45,117 nucleotides of DNA from Streptomyces sp. AW19M42. GTDB lineage: Bacteria; Actinomycetota; Actinomycetes; Streptomycetales; Streptomycetaceae. Shown here piece by piece: positions 33,802 to 41,518 of the stretch (position 1 is the first letter of the stretch; the number at the start of each line of letters is the position of its first letter). The notes beneath the pieces were generated by a model that was given only the letters and a program-made list of their open reading frames with translations, searched no databases and had not been told where the DNA came from. The DNA lies in NCBI GenBank assembly GCA_000470535.1, contig CBRG010000158.1:1-45117 (forward strand), written 5' to 3'. A program made the position numbers and the translations under genes.

Positions 33802-35430
33802 ATGAGCCAGGACGGCGCACAAGGGGCCCAGGGTCGCTACGCGGGCGGTTCGGTCGCCGGCGGCCGCTACCAGCTGCGTGACCTGCTCGGCGAAGGCGGG
33901 ATGGCGTCCGTGTATCTGGCGTACGACTCCGCGCTGGACCGACAGGTCGCGATCAAGACGCTTCACACGGAGCTCGGCCGCGAGCAGTCCTTCCGTGAGC
34001 GGTTCCGGCGCGAGGCCCAGGCGGTCGCGAAGCTCCAGCACACCAACATCGTCTCCGTCTTCGACACCGGCGAGGACGAGCTCGGCGGCGCGCTGATGCC
34101 GTACATCGTCATGGAGTACGTCGAGGGGCAGCCGCTCGGCTCCGTCCTCCAGGCGGACATCCGCAGTCACGGTGCGATGCCCGCCGACAAGGCGCTCAAG
34201 GTGACGGCCGATGTGCTGGCCGCCCTGGACACCAGCCACGAAATGGGCCTGGTCCACCGCGACATCAAGCCAGGCAACGTCATGGTGACCAAGCGCGGCA
34301 TCGTGAAGGTCATGGACTTCGGCATCGCCCGCGCCATGCAGTCCGGCGTCACGTCGATGACGCAGACGGGCATGGTCGTCGGCACCCCGCAGTACCTCTC
34401 CCCCGAACAGGCCCTGGGCCGTGGGGTGGACGCGCGTTCCGACCTGTACTCGGTCGGCATCATGCTGTTCCAGCTGCTGACCGGCCGCATCCCGTTCGAC
34501 GCCGACTCGCCGCTCGCCATCGCGTACGCGCACGTGCAGGAGGAGCCGGTCGCGCCGTCCTCCATCAACCGGTCGATCACCCCGGCGATGGACGCGCTCG
34601 TCGCCCGCGCGCTGAAGAAGAACCCGAACGAGCGCTTCCCGAGCGCCGCCGCGATGCAGGACGAGATCGTCCGGGTGCTGAGCGCCGGCGGCCGGCCGGG
34701 CGCCCCGGTGATCGTCGGCGGCACCGGGGCACCGGCGAACAGCGGCGCCGGCGTCGGTTCCGCCGTCTTCCCGCCGGTCGACCAGTCCACCGCGGCTCCG
34801 CAGAACGTCCAGACGCCGTACCAGCCCGGCCCGTACCAGTCGCAGCAGCAGCCCGGCCCCTACGGCACGCCGACGCCCGCGCCGTCGTACGGCTACCCGC
34901 AGTCGGCCCCGGCGTACCAGAGCCAGGCGCCGATGCAGCAGCAGACGCCGCCGCCGTACTCGATATCGCCGCAGACGGCGGCCACCCCCTCGGGTGGCGG
35001 CGGTTCCAAGCGAAACGTTCCGGTGATCGTGGGCTCGATCGTGGTGGCGCTGATCGCGATCGGCGGTCTGATCACGGTGCTCTCGCTGAACGGCGGCGAG
35101 GGCGACAAGCCCACGACGAGCCAGTCGGATCCGGCCGCCGACCACAAGGGTCCGGAGCGGAACCGGACGATGGAGACCGAGAAGTGCACGGACGCGATGG
35201 AGGACAGCGACGACCCGAACAAGGTCGACGCCCCGAGCTTCCTGTACAAGGACATCATCTCCGCGCGGCAGTGCGCGGACGCGGCCGGCTGGACGATCAA
35301 ACCGATCAAGGTGCCTGGTAACGCCTACGCGGAGGACCAGGTCGTCGACCAGTTCCCCACCTCCGGAACCGCGGTGCCCAAGACCGGCGCCCACTTCGAG
35401 CTCCGTATCGCTACCGGGGACCCGGCGTAG
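33802..35430 (+). CDS. Membrane Ser/Thr protein kinase with extracellular PASTA-like domain
   Basis: 542 aa. The kinase domain (about 22-285) is complete: LLGEGGMASVY (29-39), catalytic Lys52, HRDIKPGN (about 152-159), DFGIARA and GTPQYLSPEQA. A Pro/Gln/Tyr-rich juxtamembrane linker (about 300-400) leads to one TM helix (PVIVGSIVVALIAIGGLITVL, about 407-427). The extracellular part ends with a PASTA-like module (ISARQCADAAGWTIKPI with VVDQFPTSGTAVPKTG) that may sense cell-wall fragments or lipid II. Being Cys-containing and single, it differs from four-PASTA PknB. It is divergent from the frameshifted kinase. Confidence 0.92.
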   Translation: MSQDGAQGAQGRYAGGSVAGGRYQLRDLLGEGGMASVYLAYDSALDRQVAIKTLHTELGREQSFRERFRREAQAVAKLQHTNIVSVFDTGEDELGGALMPYIVMEYVEGQPLGSVLQADIRSHGAMPADKALKVTADVLAALDTSHEMGLVHRDIKPGNVMVTKRGIVKVMDFGIARAMQSGVTSMTQTGMVVGTPQYLSPEQALGRGVDARSDLYSVGIMLFQLLTGRIPFDADSPLAIAYAHVQEEPVAPSSINRSITPAMDALVARALKKNPNERFPSAAAMQDEIVRVLSAGGRPGAPVIVGGTGAPANSGAGVGSAVFPPVDQSTAAPQNVQTPYQPGPYQSQQQPGPYGTPTPAPSYGYPQSAPAYQSQAPMQQQTPPPYSISPQTAATPSGGGGSKRNVPVIVGSIVVALIAIGGLITVLSLNGGEGDKPTTSQSDPAADHKGPERNRTMETEKCTDAMEDSDDPNKVDAPSFLYKDIISARQCADAAGWTIKPIKVPGNAYAEDQVVDQFPTSGTAVPKTGAHFELRIATGDPA

Positions 35431-35531
35431 GACGTCCCCGCCCCGGTCGCTTCCTGTGACGGTGCCGGCCGCTTCGGTGGGTCGGCTCCGGTCACGCCAT
35501 CCGTCCGCATCACCTGAGATGCCGGACGTTT

Positions 35532-35545
35532 CGTCACATGTGACG
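35532..35545. promoter_or_regulatory. Perfect palindrome CGTCACATGTGACG
   Basis: It ends 8 bp before the ATG at 35554, where a ribosome-binding site would be expected. It could be an operator controlling the Pro-rich protein gene. No purine-rich Shine-Dalgarno sequence accompanies the start. Confidence 0.45.
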
Positions 35546-35553
35546 CTGGCCAC

Positions 35554-36294
35554 ATGGCTTCAGGACACTCCCCCTCGCGGCCCTCATGGCGCTCGGCCTG
35601 CCTCGCACTGACGGCGGCCGCGGCTCTGGGGGGCATGACGGGCGGGGAGGCGTGGGCGGCGGGGTCTTCCATCGCGGCGCGCCCCTCTTCCACCGCGCCG
35701 GGACCGGCCGGACCGTCGTCGGGGCCGCCGCCCCGGTCCGCCTCCGGGCCGCCACCGGGTCCCCCGTCAGGCGTGACGCCGTCCGCGAAGCCCACCGCGC
35801 CCCCCTCGGAGTCCACGCCCGCCCCGCAGGGGCCCGGCGCATCCACCGGCCCATCGGCCGCACCCGCACCGCCCGCACCACCGCCCTCCTCCGCGTCCCT
35901 GCCGTCCGGGCCCCCTGGCGCTCCGCCCGACGCCTCCGGATCGCCCTCCCCGAGCACCGGACCGGCGCGGCCGGGCGACGAGCAGCCACCGCTGGCCGGG
36001 CTGCCCGCCGGGGAGGGGCGGCAGCGCCCGGGGCGGCAGCTGACACCCCGGGAGATCGCGCGCGCGGACGACGCCATCGAGGCCGAGGAGGACCGGTCCA
36101 CCGCGACGGAACCCGCCGCCGTGCCGGCCGTCACCCCTGACGCGAGCGCGTCGCCGGAGGCCGACCGGCTCGCCCGGCAGGCCCTCGACGGACAGGCCGT
36201 ACAGCAGGTCAAGGAGATGTCGCTCGGCGTGGGAATCTGCCTGGTCGGGCTGGGTCTCGGCTTCCTCGCACTGCGCATGCGCCGCGTCGGCTGA
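35554..36294 (+). CDS. Proline-rich, membrane-anchored surface protein of unknown function
   Basis: 246 aa. A signal peptide covers residues 1-36 (basic start, ACLALTAAAALGGMTGG, cleavage near EAWAAG). A long Pro/Ser/Gly/Ala-rich stalk (about 40-150) follows, then a charged helix-prone region (LTPREIARADDAIEAEED, about 162-180). One C-terminal TM helix (SLGVGICLVGLGLGFLALRM, about 223-242) precedes a short basic tail, so the bulk faces outward. There is no LPXTG sorting motif. The start lacks a clear ribosome-binding site and sits close to the palindrome. The function is unknown; location after the kinase suggests an envelope role. Confidence 0.75.
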   Translation: MASGHSPSRPSWRSACLALTAAAALGGMTGGEAWAAGSSIAARPSSTAPGPAGPSSGPPPRSASGPPPGPPSGVTPSAKPTAPPSESTPAPQGPGASTGPSAAPAPPAPPPSSASLPSGPPGAPPDASGSPSPSTGPARPGDEQPPLAGLPAGEGRQRPGRQLTPREIARADDAIEAEEDRSTATEPAAVPAVTPDASASPEADRLARQALDGQAVQQVKEMSLGVGICLVGLGLGFLALRMRRVG

Positions 36295-36340
36295 CCGCCA
36301 CACCCGAGCCACCTCACCCCCTTCGCGCCAGGTCACAGAC

Positions 36341-36379
36341 TTGCGTTCGGCGACATACTCGGTATACATACTCAGTATG
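36341..36379 (+). promoter_or_regulatory. PadR promoter with tandem operator overlapping the start codon
   Basis: ATACTCGGTAT (36355-36365) and ATACTCAGTAT (36368-36378) are two ATAC/GTAT dyads, 13 bp apart, of the type that PadR proteins bind. TTGCGT (36341-36346) and TATACA (36363-36368), 16 bp apart, form a likely promoter whose transcript would begin next to ATG 36377, giving leaderless mRNA. This layout predicts tight autoregulation. Confidence 0.65.
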
Positions 36380-36985
36380 TCGATCCGTCACGGGCTGCTC
36401 GCCCTCCTGGAACGGGGGCCGCGCTACGGCTCCCAGCTCCGCACCGAATTCGAGTCCCGCACCGGCTCCACCTGGCCGCTCAACGTCGGGCAGGTGTACA
36501 CGACGCTGAGCAGACTGGAGCGTGACGGCCTGGTCGTCCAGGACGGCGAGGACGACCAGGGGCACTCCCTGTACTCGATCAGCGAGGAGGGGCGCACCGA
36601 GCTGCGCGACTGGTTCGAGTCCCCCGTGGACCGGAGCAGTCCGCCCCGCGACGAGCTGGCCATCAAACTCGCCATGGCCGTCGGCGCACCCGGCGTGGAC
36701 ATCAGGGCCGTCATCCAGTCCCAGCGCCACCACACCGTGAAGGCGATGCAGGACTACACGCGCCTCAAGGCACAGGCCCTCACCGATGTGCCCGCCAACC
36801 GCGACGAGGTCGCCTGGCTGCTCGTACTGGAGCAGCTGATCTTCCAGGCCGAGGCGGAGGCCCGCTGGCTGGACCACTGCGAGGCCCGGCTGGTCCGGCT
36901 GGCAGAGGCCGCCGCCACGGAGCCGGAGGCCGGCACGCCCGCACCCGGCCCCGCCCGCACCGCCAAGGCCCGCGCCCGCCGCTGA
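36377..36985 (+). CDS. PadR family transcriptional regulator
   Basis: 202 aa from ATG 36377, which lies within the second operator half. The winged HTH is at 1-80 (IRHGLLALLERGPRYGSQLRTEFE, NVGQVYTTLSRLERDGLVVQ, YSISEEGRTEL). The C-terminal helical dimerisation domain (about 85-175) matches PadR subfamily 2 (DELAIKLAMAVG, LLVLEQLIFQAEAEARWLDHCEARL). An Ala/Pro-rich tail follows. It probably represses itself and the ABC transporter genes 118 bp downstream, responding to an unknown drug, lipid or envelope stress. Confidence 0.9.
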   Translation: MSIRHGLLALLERGPRYGSQLRTEFESRTGSTWPLNVGQVYTTLSRLERDGLVVQDGEDDQGHSLYSISEEGRTELRDWFESPVDRSSPPRDELAIKLAMAVGAPGVDIRAVIQSQRHHTVKAMQDYTRLKAQALTDVPANRDEVAWLLVLEQLIFQAEAEARWLDHCEARLVRLAEAAATEPEAGTPAPGPARTAKARARR

Positions 36986-37025
36986 GCCGGGCTCCCGGGG
37001 AACCACCCCGCCAGCCGGACACGAC

Positions 37026-37063
37026 TCACCGGGTCACCGGGTCACCGGGTCACCGGGTCACCG
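37026..37063. repeat. Tandem 8-bp repeat TCACCGGG, about 4.75 copies
   Basis: Four perfect copies plus TCACCG run through the padR/ABC gap, 40 bp before the ABC ATPase start. Adjacent copies could fold or slip, changing the spacing between regulator and transporter genes. Confidence 0.85.
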
Positions 37064-37102
37064 ACCACAGAACCGTTTTGTTCCGAGGGGGAACCACCCG
37101 TC

Positions 37103-37870
37103 ATGTCACTGCACGCCCCGTCCCCGGCCGCTCCGCCCCTGTCGGTGGACGCGCCGGTGCTCGAACTCCGCTCACTCACCCGCACCCACGGCACCGGCAT
37201 CGCCGAGGTGCACGCCCTGCGCGGCATCAACCTGTCGGTGCACGCTGGTGAACTCGTCGCCGTGATGGGCCCGTCCGGCTCGGGCAAGTCCACCCTGCTG
37301 ACCATCGCCGGCGGCCTGGACACCGCGACCGCGGGCCAGGTCGTCATCGAGGGCCAGGACATCGCCGCGCTCGGCCGCAAGGGCGTGGCCGCGCTGCGCC
37401 GCCGCAGCGTCGGCTACGTCTTCCAGGACTACAACCTGATCCCCGCCCTGACCGCCGCGGAGAACATCGCCCTGCCGCGCGAGCTGGACGGCATCCCGGT
37501 GCGCAAGGCGCGCAAGGAGGCCCGTGCCGCGCTGGAGGAGATGAACCTCCTGGAGATCGGTGACCGCTTCCCGGACGAGATGTCCGGCGGCCAGCAGCAG
37601 CGCGTCGCGATAGCCCGCGCGCTGGTGGGGGACCGGCGCCTGGTGCTCGCCGACGAGCCGACCGGGGCGCTCGACTCCGAGACCGGCGAGGCCGTCCTCG
37701 CGCTGCTGCGCAACCGCTGCGACCAGGGCGCGGCCGGTGTCATGGTGACGCACGAACCGCGCTACGCCGCCTGGGCGGACCGGGTCGTCTTCCTGCGGGA
37801 CGGCTCGATCGTCGACCAGACGCTGAGCGTCGGCGCGGATTCGCTGCTCGCCGCCGGGGGCACCGAATGA
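37103..37870 (+). CDS. ABC transporter ATP-binding protein (MacB/LolD type)
   Basis: 255 aa. Walker A GPSGSGKST (56-64), Q-loop VFQDYNLI (about 111-118), signature MSGGQQQR (about 159-166), Walker B LVLADEPTGALD (about 178-189) and the switch His in MVTHEP are intact. This arrangement belongs to the FtsX-linked MacB/LolCDE/BceA class of ABC systems, which use ATP for mechanotransmission rather than classical pore transport. GAGGGGGAA lies before ATG 37103. The stop overlaps the permease ATG (ATGA at 37867-37870). Confidence 0.93.
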   Translation: MSLHAPSPAAPPLSVDAPVLELRSLTRTHGTGIAEVHALRGINLSVHAGELVAVMGPSGSGKSTLLTIAGGLDTATAGQVVIEGQDIAALGRKGVAALRRRSVGYVFQDYNLIPALTAAENIALPRELDGIPVRKARKEARAALEEMNLLEIGDRFPDEMSGGQQQRVAIARALVGDRRLVLADEPTGALDSETGEAVLALLRNRCDQGAAGVMVTHEPRYAAWADRVVFLRDGSIVDQTLSVGADSLLAAGGTE

Positions 37871-40719
37871 GCGTCTTCACGGGGTGGCGCGCCGCCCTCC
37901 GGATAGCCCGGCGCGACGCCATGCGCGCCAAGGGCCGCAGTGCGCTGGTGGTCGCGATGATCGCCGTACCGGTGCTCGGCGTCACCGCCCTCGACGTGAC
38001 GTACCGCAGTGTGGAGACCTCCACCGCCGAGGAGCTGGCGGCCCAGGTGGGATCGGCCGACGCGCTGTTCAGAGACCCCCGGTCCGGACCGCTGGACCAG
38101 TCGGTCAGCGGCGACGACTACAACCCCCTCAGCGACGACCCGCCGCCGTCCGAGGACATCCCCGCGATCGACCTGCGGACCGCGTTCCCGAAGGGTTCGC
38201 GCGCCATCAGCATGCAGTCGGTGCCCGCGAACGTGACCACGGGGTACGGCGTCGCGGACGCCGACATCTACGAGTTCCGGACCTCGGACACGATGGTGCG
38301 CGGCATGCTCGACCTCGTCGACGGCGCCTTCCCGAAGGGCACCGGCGAGATGGTCGCCACCGAGGCGTTCCTGAAGTCGGCCGGACTGCACATCGGCTCG
38401 GACATCACGGTGCGCGGGCCGAACCGGAAATACACCGTCACCGGCACGGTCGAGCAGCCGGACAACCTGTCGGCCAAGGCTCTGTACGCGGACCCCGGCG
38501 CGGTCATCGCCCCGTGGAAGGCCAACGCCGCCCGGGACAAGAAGGTGCTGCCGCCGAACCCCGACGACCTGACCTGGCTGGTGAAGGCGAACAACGGAAC
38601 GGGGGTGACCTGGTCCGACGTGATGGCGGCCAACAAGAAGGGCGCGCTCGTCGTCTCCCGCCAGGTCGTCCTCGACCCGCCGCCGGACTCCGAGGTCCCG
38701 CTGATCAGGAAGCGCGGCAGCAACCCGGCACCCGAATCCTCCGCCGAGCTGAGCGCGGCCCTCATCACGGTCGTCGCCATGGCGGTCCTGGAGATCGTGC
38801 TGCTCGCCGGACCGGCCTTCGCCGTCGGTGCGCGCCGCTCACGCCGTCAGCTCGGCCTCCTCGGCACCTGCGGCGGGGACCGGCGCCACGTGCGGGCCGT
38901 GGTCCTCTCCGGCGGGCTGGTGCTCGGCGGCGCCGGAGCCGTGGTGGGGGTGGTGGCCGGACTGGCGCTCACCGCGGTGTTCCGGCCGCTGATCGAGGAG
39001 CAGGCCGGACACCGCTTCGGCTCGCTCGTGCTGGAACCGAAGGAACTGCTGGCCATCGCCGTGATCGGGATGATCACCGGAGTGCTGGCGGCGCTGGCCC
39101 CGGCGATCGTGGCGGGCCGCCAGTCCGTACTGGAGTCGCTCACCGGACACCGCGGTGTCCGGCGCAGCTCCCGGGTCCTGCCGATCGTGGGCGCCTGCGC
39201 CCTGGCCATCGGCGTCGCGATCGCAGTCCTGGGCGGCACCACCGGCAACTCCACCGCGGTCGCCGCCGGTTCGGTGATCGCCGAGCTGGGACTCCTGTGC
39301 TGCATCCCGGTGATCGTCGGGCTGCTCGGGCGGCTCGGCCGCACACTGCCGCTCTCGCCCCGGATGGCGCTGCGCGACGCGGCCCGCAACCGCGGCAGGA
39401 CCGCTCCGGCGGTCGCGGCGGTCATGGCCGCGGTCGCGGGCTCGGTGGCCATCGCCACGTTCGTGTCCAGCAAGGACGTCGAGGGGGAGTACGAGTACAC
39501 GCCGATGTTCAGCGCGAAGTCGGTCGTGCTGTACACCCCGGAGGGAGAGAACTCCAAGGCGGCCGAGCAGCTGGCACAGGCGGCGGTGGAGCGCAACATG
39601 AACCCCGTCGGCAAACCCGCCGGGATCTCCCGGGTCTGGGCCGGCAGCGACTGCAACACCTACTACGAGGACGAGAACGCCTGCGGCACGATCGAGCTGG
39701 TCAAACCCACCGGCAAGGGGCACACCTGCCCGCTCCACACCAAGGGCGCCAAGGAGCTCGCCCTCCGGTTGAGCGACGAGGAGCACCGCAGCATGATGCA
39801 CTCCCCCGAGTGCGTGGACGAGCGGTACACCATCGACACGTTCAACGCCGGCGGGAGCAACATCGTCGTGGGTGACGCGTCGCTGCTGAGCACCTACGTG
39901 AAGCTTGACGACCCGGCCGCCGCCAAGGCGCTGGAGGCGGGCATCCCCGTGCTGCTCAACCGGGCGTTCGCGAAGGACGGGCAGGTCACGCTCAAGGCGG
40001 TCCGCACGTACAACGACAAGGACAAGAAGAACCGCGCCCTTCACCCGGGCCCGTCCAGGACGACGACGGACCGGCTGAAGGTGTACGTCGCGGACGCGAA
40101 GTACGCCGAGACGCCCGGAATCCGCATGATCATGCCGGAGAAGAGCGCACAACGGCTCGGACTGCACACCGCGGCGTACGGCACTGTGTACAACGTCGCC
40201 CGGCCGCCGACGGACGCGGAGTCGCAGCGGACCGAGGCCGCGATCCAGCAGGCCGGTGCAGAGGTCTACGTGCGGTCCGGGACCGAATCCGGCGACCGCG
40301 AGGACATCATGCTGCTGGTGCTGACGCTGTTCGCCGGGGTGGTGACGGTGGGTGCGGCCGCGATCACGACCGGGCTGTCCAAGGCCGACGCGGAGGCCGA
40401 CCTCACCACGCTCAGCGCGGTGGGCGCGCCCCCGGGGGTACGGCGGACGCTTTCCGGGTTCCAGTGCCTGGTGGTGGCGCTCACCGGGGTGCTGCTCGGG
40501 ACGGCCGCGGGGCTGGTGCCCGCGGTGGCGCTGCGCCTGATCGACCTGCGCAACGCGCTGGAGGCGATGCGGCAGGACCCGATGGAGTCCGCGTACACCC
40601 CGATCGTGCTGCCCTGGGTGACCATCGGCTTGCTGGCCGTGGTCGTACCGCTGCTGGCCGGGTTGCTGGCAGCGCTGTTCACCCGCTCCCGGCTGTCGCT
40701 GTCGCGGCGCGCGGGATGA
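37867..40719 (+). CDS. FtsX-like ABC transporter permease (large, duplicated)
   Basis: 950 aa. The first TM helix (about 22-42, GRSALVVAMIAVPVLGVTAL) is followed by a large extracellular domain (about 45-295). A cluster of TM helices comes next (from ITVVAMAVLEIVLLAGPAFAVG at about 300 through 500). A second extracellular domain with several Cys (about 540-800) and a last FtsX block (about 805-940) complete it. The duplicated FtsX layout matches actinobacterial lipoprotein/antimicrobial-peptide type systems. With the ATPase it may remove or sense an envelope-active compound. Its substrate is unknown. A 14-bp-stem hairpin at 40771 ends the operon. Confidence 0.9.
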   Translation: MSVFTGWRAALRIARRDAMRAKGRSALVVAMIAVPVLGVTALDVTYRSVETSTAEELAAQVGSADALFRDPRSGPLDQSVSGDDYNPLSDDPPPSEDIPAIDLRTAFPKGSRAISMQSVPANVTTGYGVADADIYEFRTSDTMVRGMLDLVDGAFPKGTGEMVATEAFLKSAGLHIGSDITVRGPNRKYTVTGTVEQPDNLSAKALYADPGAVIAPWKANAARDKKVLPPNPDDLTWLVKANNGTGVTWSDVMAANKKGALVVSRQVVLDPPPDSEVPLIRKRGSNPAPESSAELSAALITVVAMAVLEIVLLAGPAFAVGARRSRRQLGLLGTCGGDRRHVRAVVLSGGLVLGGAGAVVGVVAGLALTAVFRPLIEEQAGHRFGSLVLEPKELLAIAVIGMITGVLAALAPAIVAGRQSVLESLTGHRGVRRSSRVLPIVGACALAIGVAIAVLGGTTGNSTAVAAGSVIAELGLLCCIPVIVGLLGRLGRTLPLSPRMALRDAARNRGRTAPAVAAVMAAVAGSVAIATFVSSKDVEGEYEYTPMFSAKSVVLYTPEGENSKAAEQLAQAAVERNMNPVGKPAGISRVWAGSDCNTYYEDENACGTIELVKPTGKGHTCPLHTKGAKELALRLSDEEHRSMMHSPECVDERYTIDTFNAGGSNIVVGDASLLSTYVKLDDPAAAKALEAGIPVLLNRAFAKDGQVTLKAVRTYNDKDKKNRALHPGPSRTTTDRLKVYVADAKYAETPGIRMIMPEKSAQRLGLHTAAYGTVYNVARPPTDAESQRTEAAIQQAGAEVYVRSGTESGDREDIMLLVLTLFAGVVTVGAAAITTGLSKADAEADLTTLSAVGAPPGVRRTLSGFQCLVVALTGVLLGTAAGLVPAVALRLIDLRNALEAMRQDPMESAYTPIVLPWVTIGLLAVVVPLLAGLLAALFTRSRLSLSRRAG

Positions 40720-40770
40720 CCGGTCGGCAGGCTCCGGCAGCGGGCTGACCAGCCGCCCCGGCGTGGTTCC

Positions 40771-40812
40771 GGTGCCCTCGGAAACGGTGGATCTCACCTT
40801 TCCGGGGGCACC
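40771..40812 (+). terminator. Hairpin terminator after the ABC transporter operon
   Basis: Arms GGTGCCCTCGGAAA (40771-40784) and TTTCCGGGGGCACC (40799-40812) pair over 14 bp with one G-T, and an inner GGTG/CACC pairing closes the loop. Confidence 0.65.
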
Positions 40813-40841
40813 ACGGTGTCGTACCGCAGGTGTGCGAGACA

Positions 40842-41399
40842 ATGGACGACATGGAGATGCCGAGGAATGAACGGTCGCAGGAGCACCCCCAAGTCCTCGT
40901 GGTGGGACAGGACGGAATGGCGATCGGCGGCGGTGGCACTGACGACGAGTCGCGCGAGATCCCGGTGACGGAGATGGTCGAGCAGCCCGCGAAGGTGATG
41001 CGCATCGGCAGCATGATCAAGCAGCTCCTGGAAGAGGTCAGGGCGGCTCCTCTCGACGAGGCCAGCCGCGTCCGCCTCAAGGAGATCCACGCCAGCTCGG
41101 TCAAGGAGCTGGAGGACGGCCTCGCACCGGAGCTGGTGGAGGAGCTGGAGCGGCTCTCACTGCCGTTCACCGAGCAGTCGGTTCCCTCGGAGGCGGAACT
41201 GCGGATCGCGCAGGCCCAGTTGGTGGGCTGGCTGGAGGGCCTCTTCCACGGCATCCAGACGGCACTGTTCGCCCAGCAGATGGCGGCCCGCGCGCAGCTG
41301 GAGCAGATGCGCCGCGCCCTGCCCCCGGGCACCGTCCACGAGGAGGAGGAAGGCGGCGGGGACCCGCACGGAGCGATCCGGTCAGGCCCGTACCTGTAA
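40842..41399 (+). CDS. bpa: Bacterial proteasome activator (Bpa/PafE family)
   Basis: 185 aa from ATG 40842 (ATG 40851 and GTG 40830 are alternatives). The protein matches the DUF2587/Bpa family: a disordered N-terminus, then the helical-bundle core PAKVMRIGSMIKQLLEEVRAAPLDEASR, LVEELERLSLPF and LVGWLEGLFHGIQTALFAQQMAARAQLEQM. Bpa forms a dodecameric ring that opens the 20S proteasome without ATP and inserts its C-terminal tail into the alpha ring. The tail here ends SGPYL, compared with GQYL in M. tuberculosis. The proteasome genes are not in this window. A strong terminator follows. Confidence 0.9.
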   Translation: MDDMEMPRNERSQEHPQVLVVGQDGMAIGGGGTDDESREIPVTEMVEQPAKVMRIGSMIKQLLEEVRAAPLDEASRVRLKEIHASSVKELEDGLAPELVEELERLSLPFTEQSVPSEAELRIAQAQLVGWLEGLFHGIQTALFAQQMAARAQLEQMRRALPPGTVHEEEEGGGDPHGAIRSGPYL

Positions 41400-41455
41400 C
41401 CCCGGACCTGTAACCCCGTACACGTATCCGTACCCGTACTGAGCAGCCAGGACGT

Positions 41456-41498
41456 CCGAAGGGCCCGGCACACGGTCTCCGTGTGCCGGGCCCTTCGG
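41456..41498. terminator. 20-bp stem bidirectional terminator
   Basis: Perfect arms CCGAAGGGCCCGGCACACGG (41456-41475) and its complement (41479-41498) with a TCT loop. It separates the convergent bpa and quinone oxidoreductase genes. Confidence 0.85.
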
Positions 41499-41518
41499 TT
41501 CGGGGTGCGGTGGCCGGT

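Noticed and set aside
33700..35553. 617-codon minus-strand frame opposite the PASTA-like kinase
   Set aside because: Shadow frame, Arg/Gly/Val-rich, no motifs. The plus strand carries all kinase motifs.
37026..37063. CRISPR-like array
   Set aside because: The unit is only 8 bp without spacers, and no cas gene is present; it is a simple tandem repeat.
38839..40842. 667-codon minus-strand frame opposite the ABC permease
   Set aside because: Shadow frame rich in Arg/Gln/His/Gly with no domain. The plus strand shows the FtsX membrane pattern.
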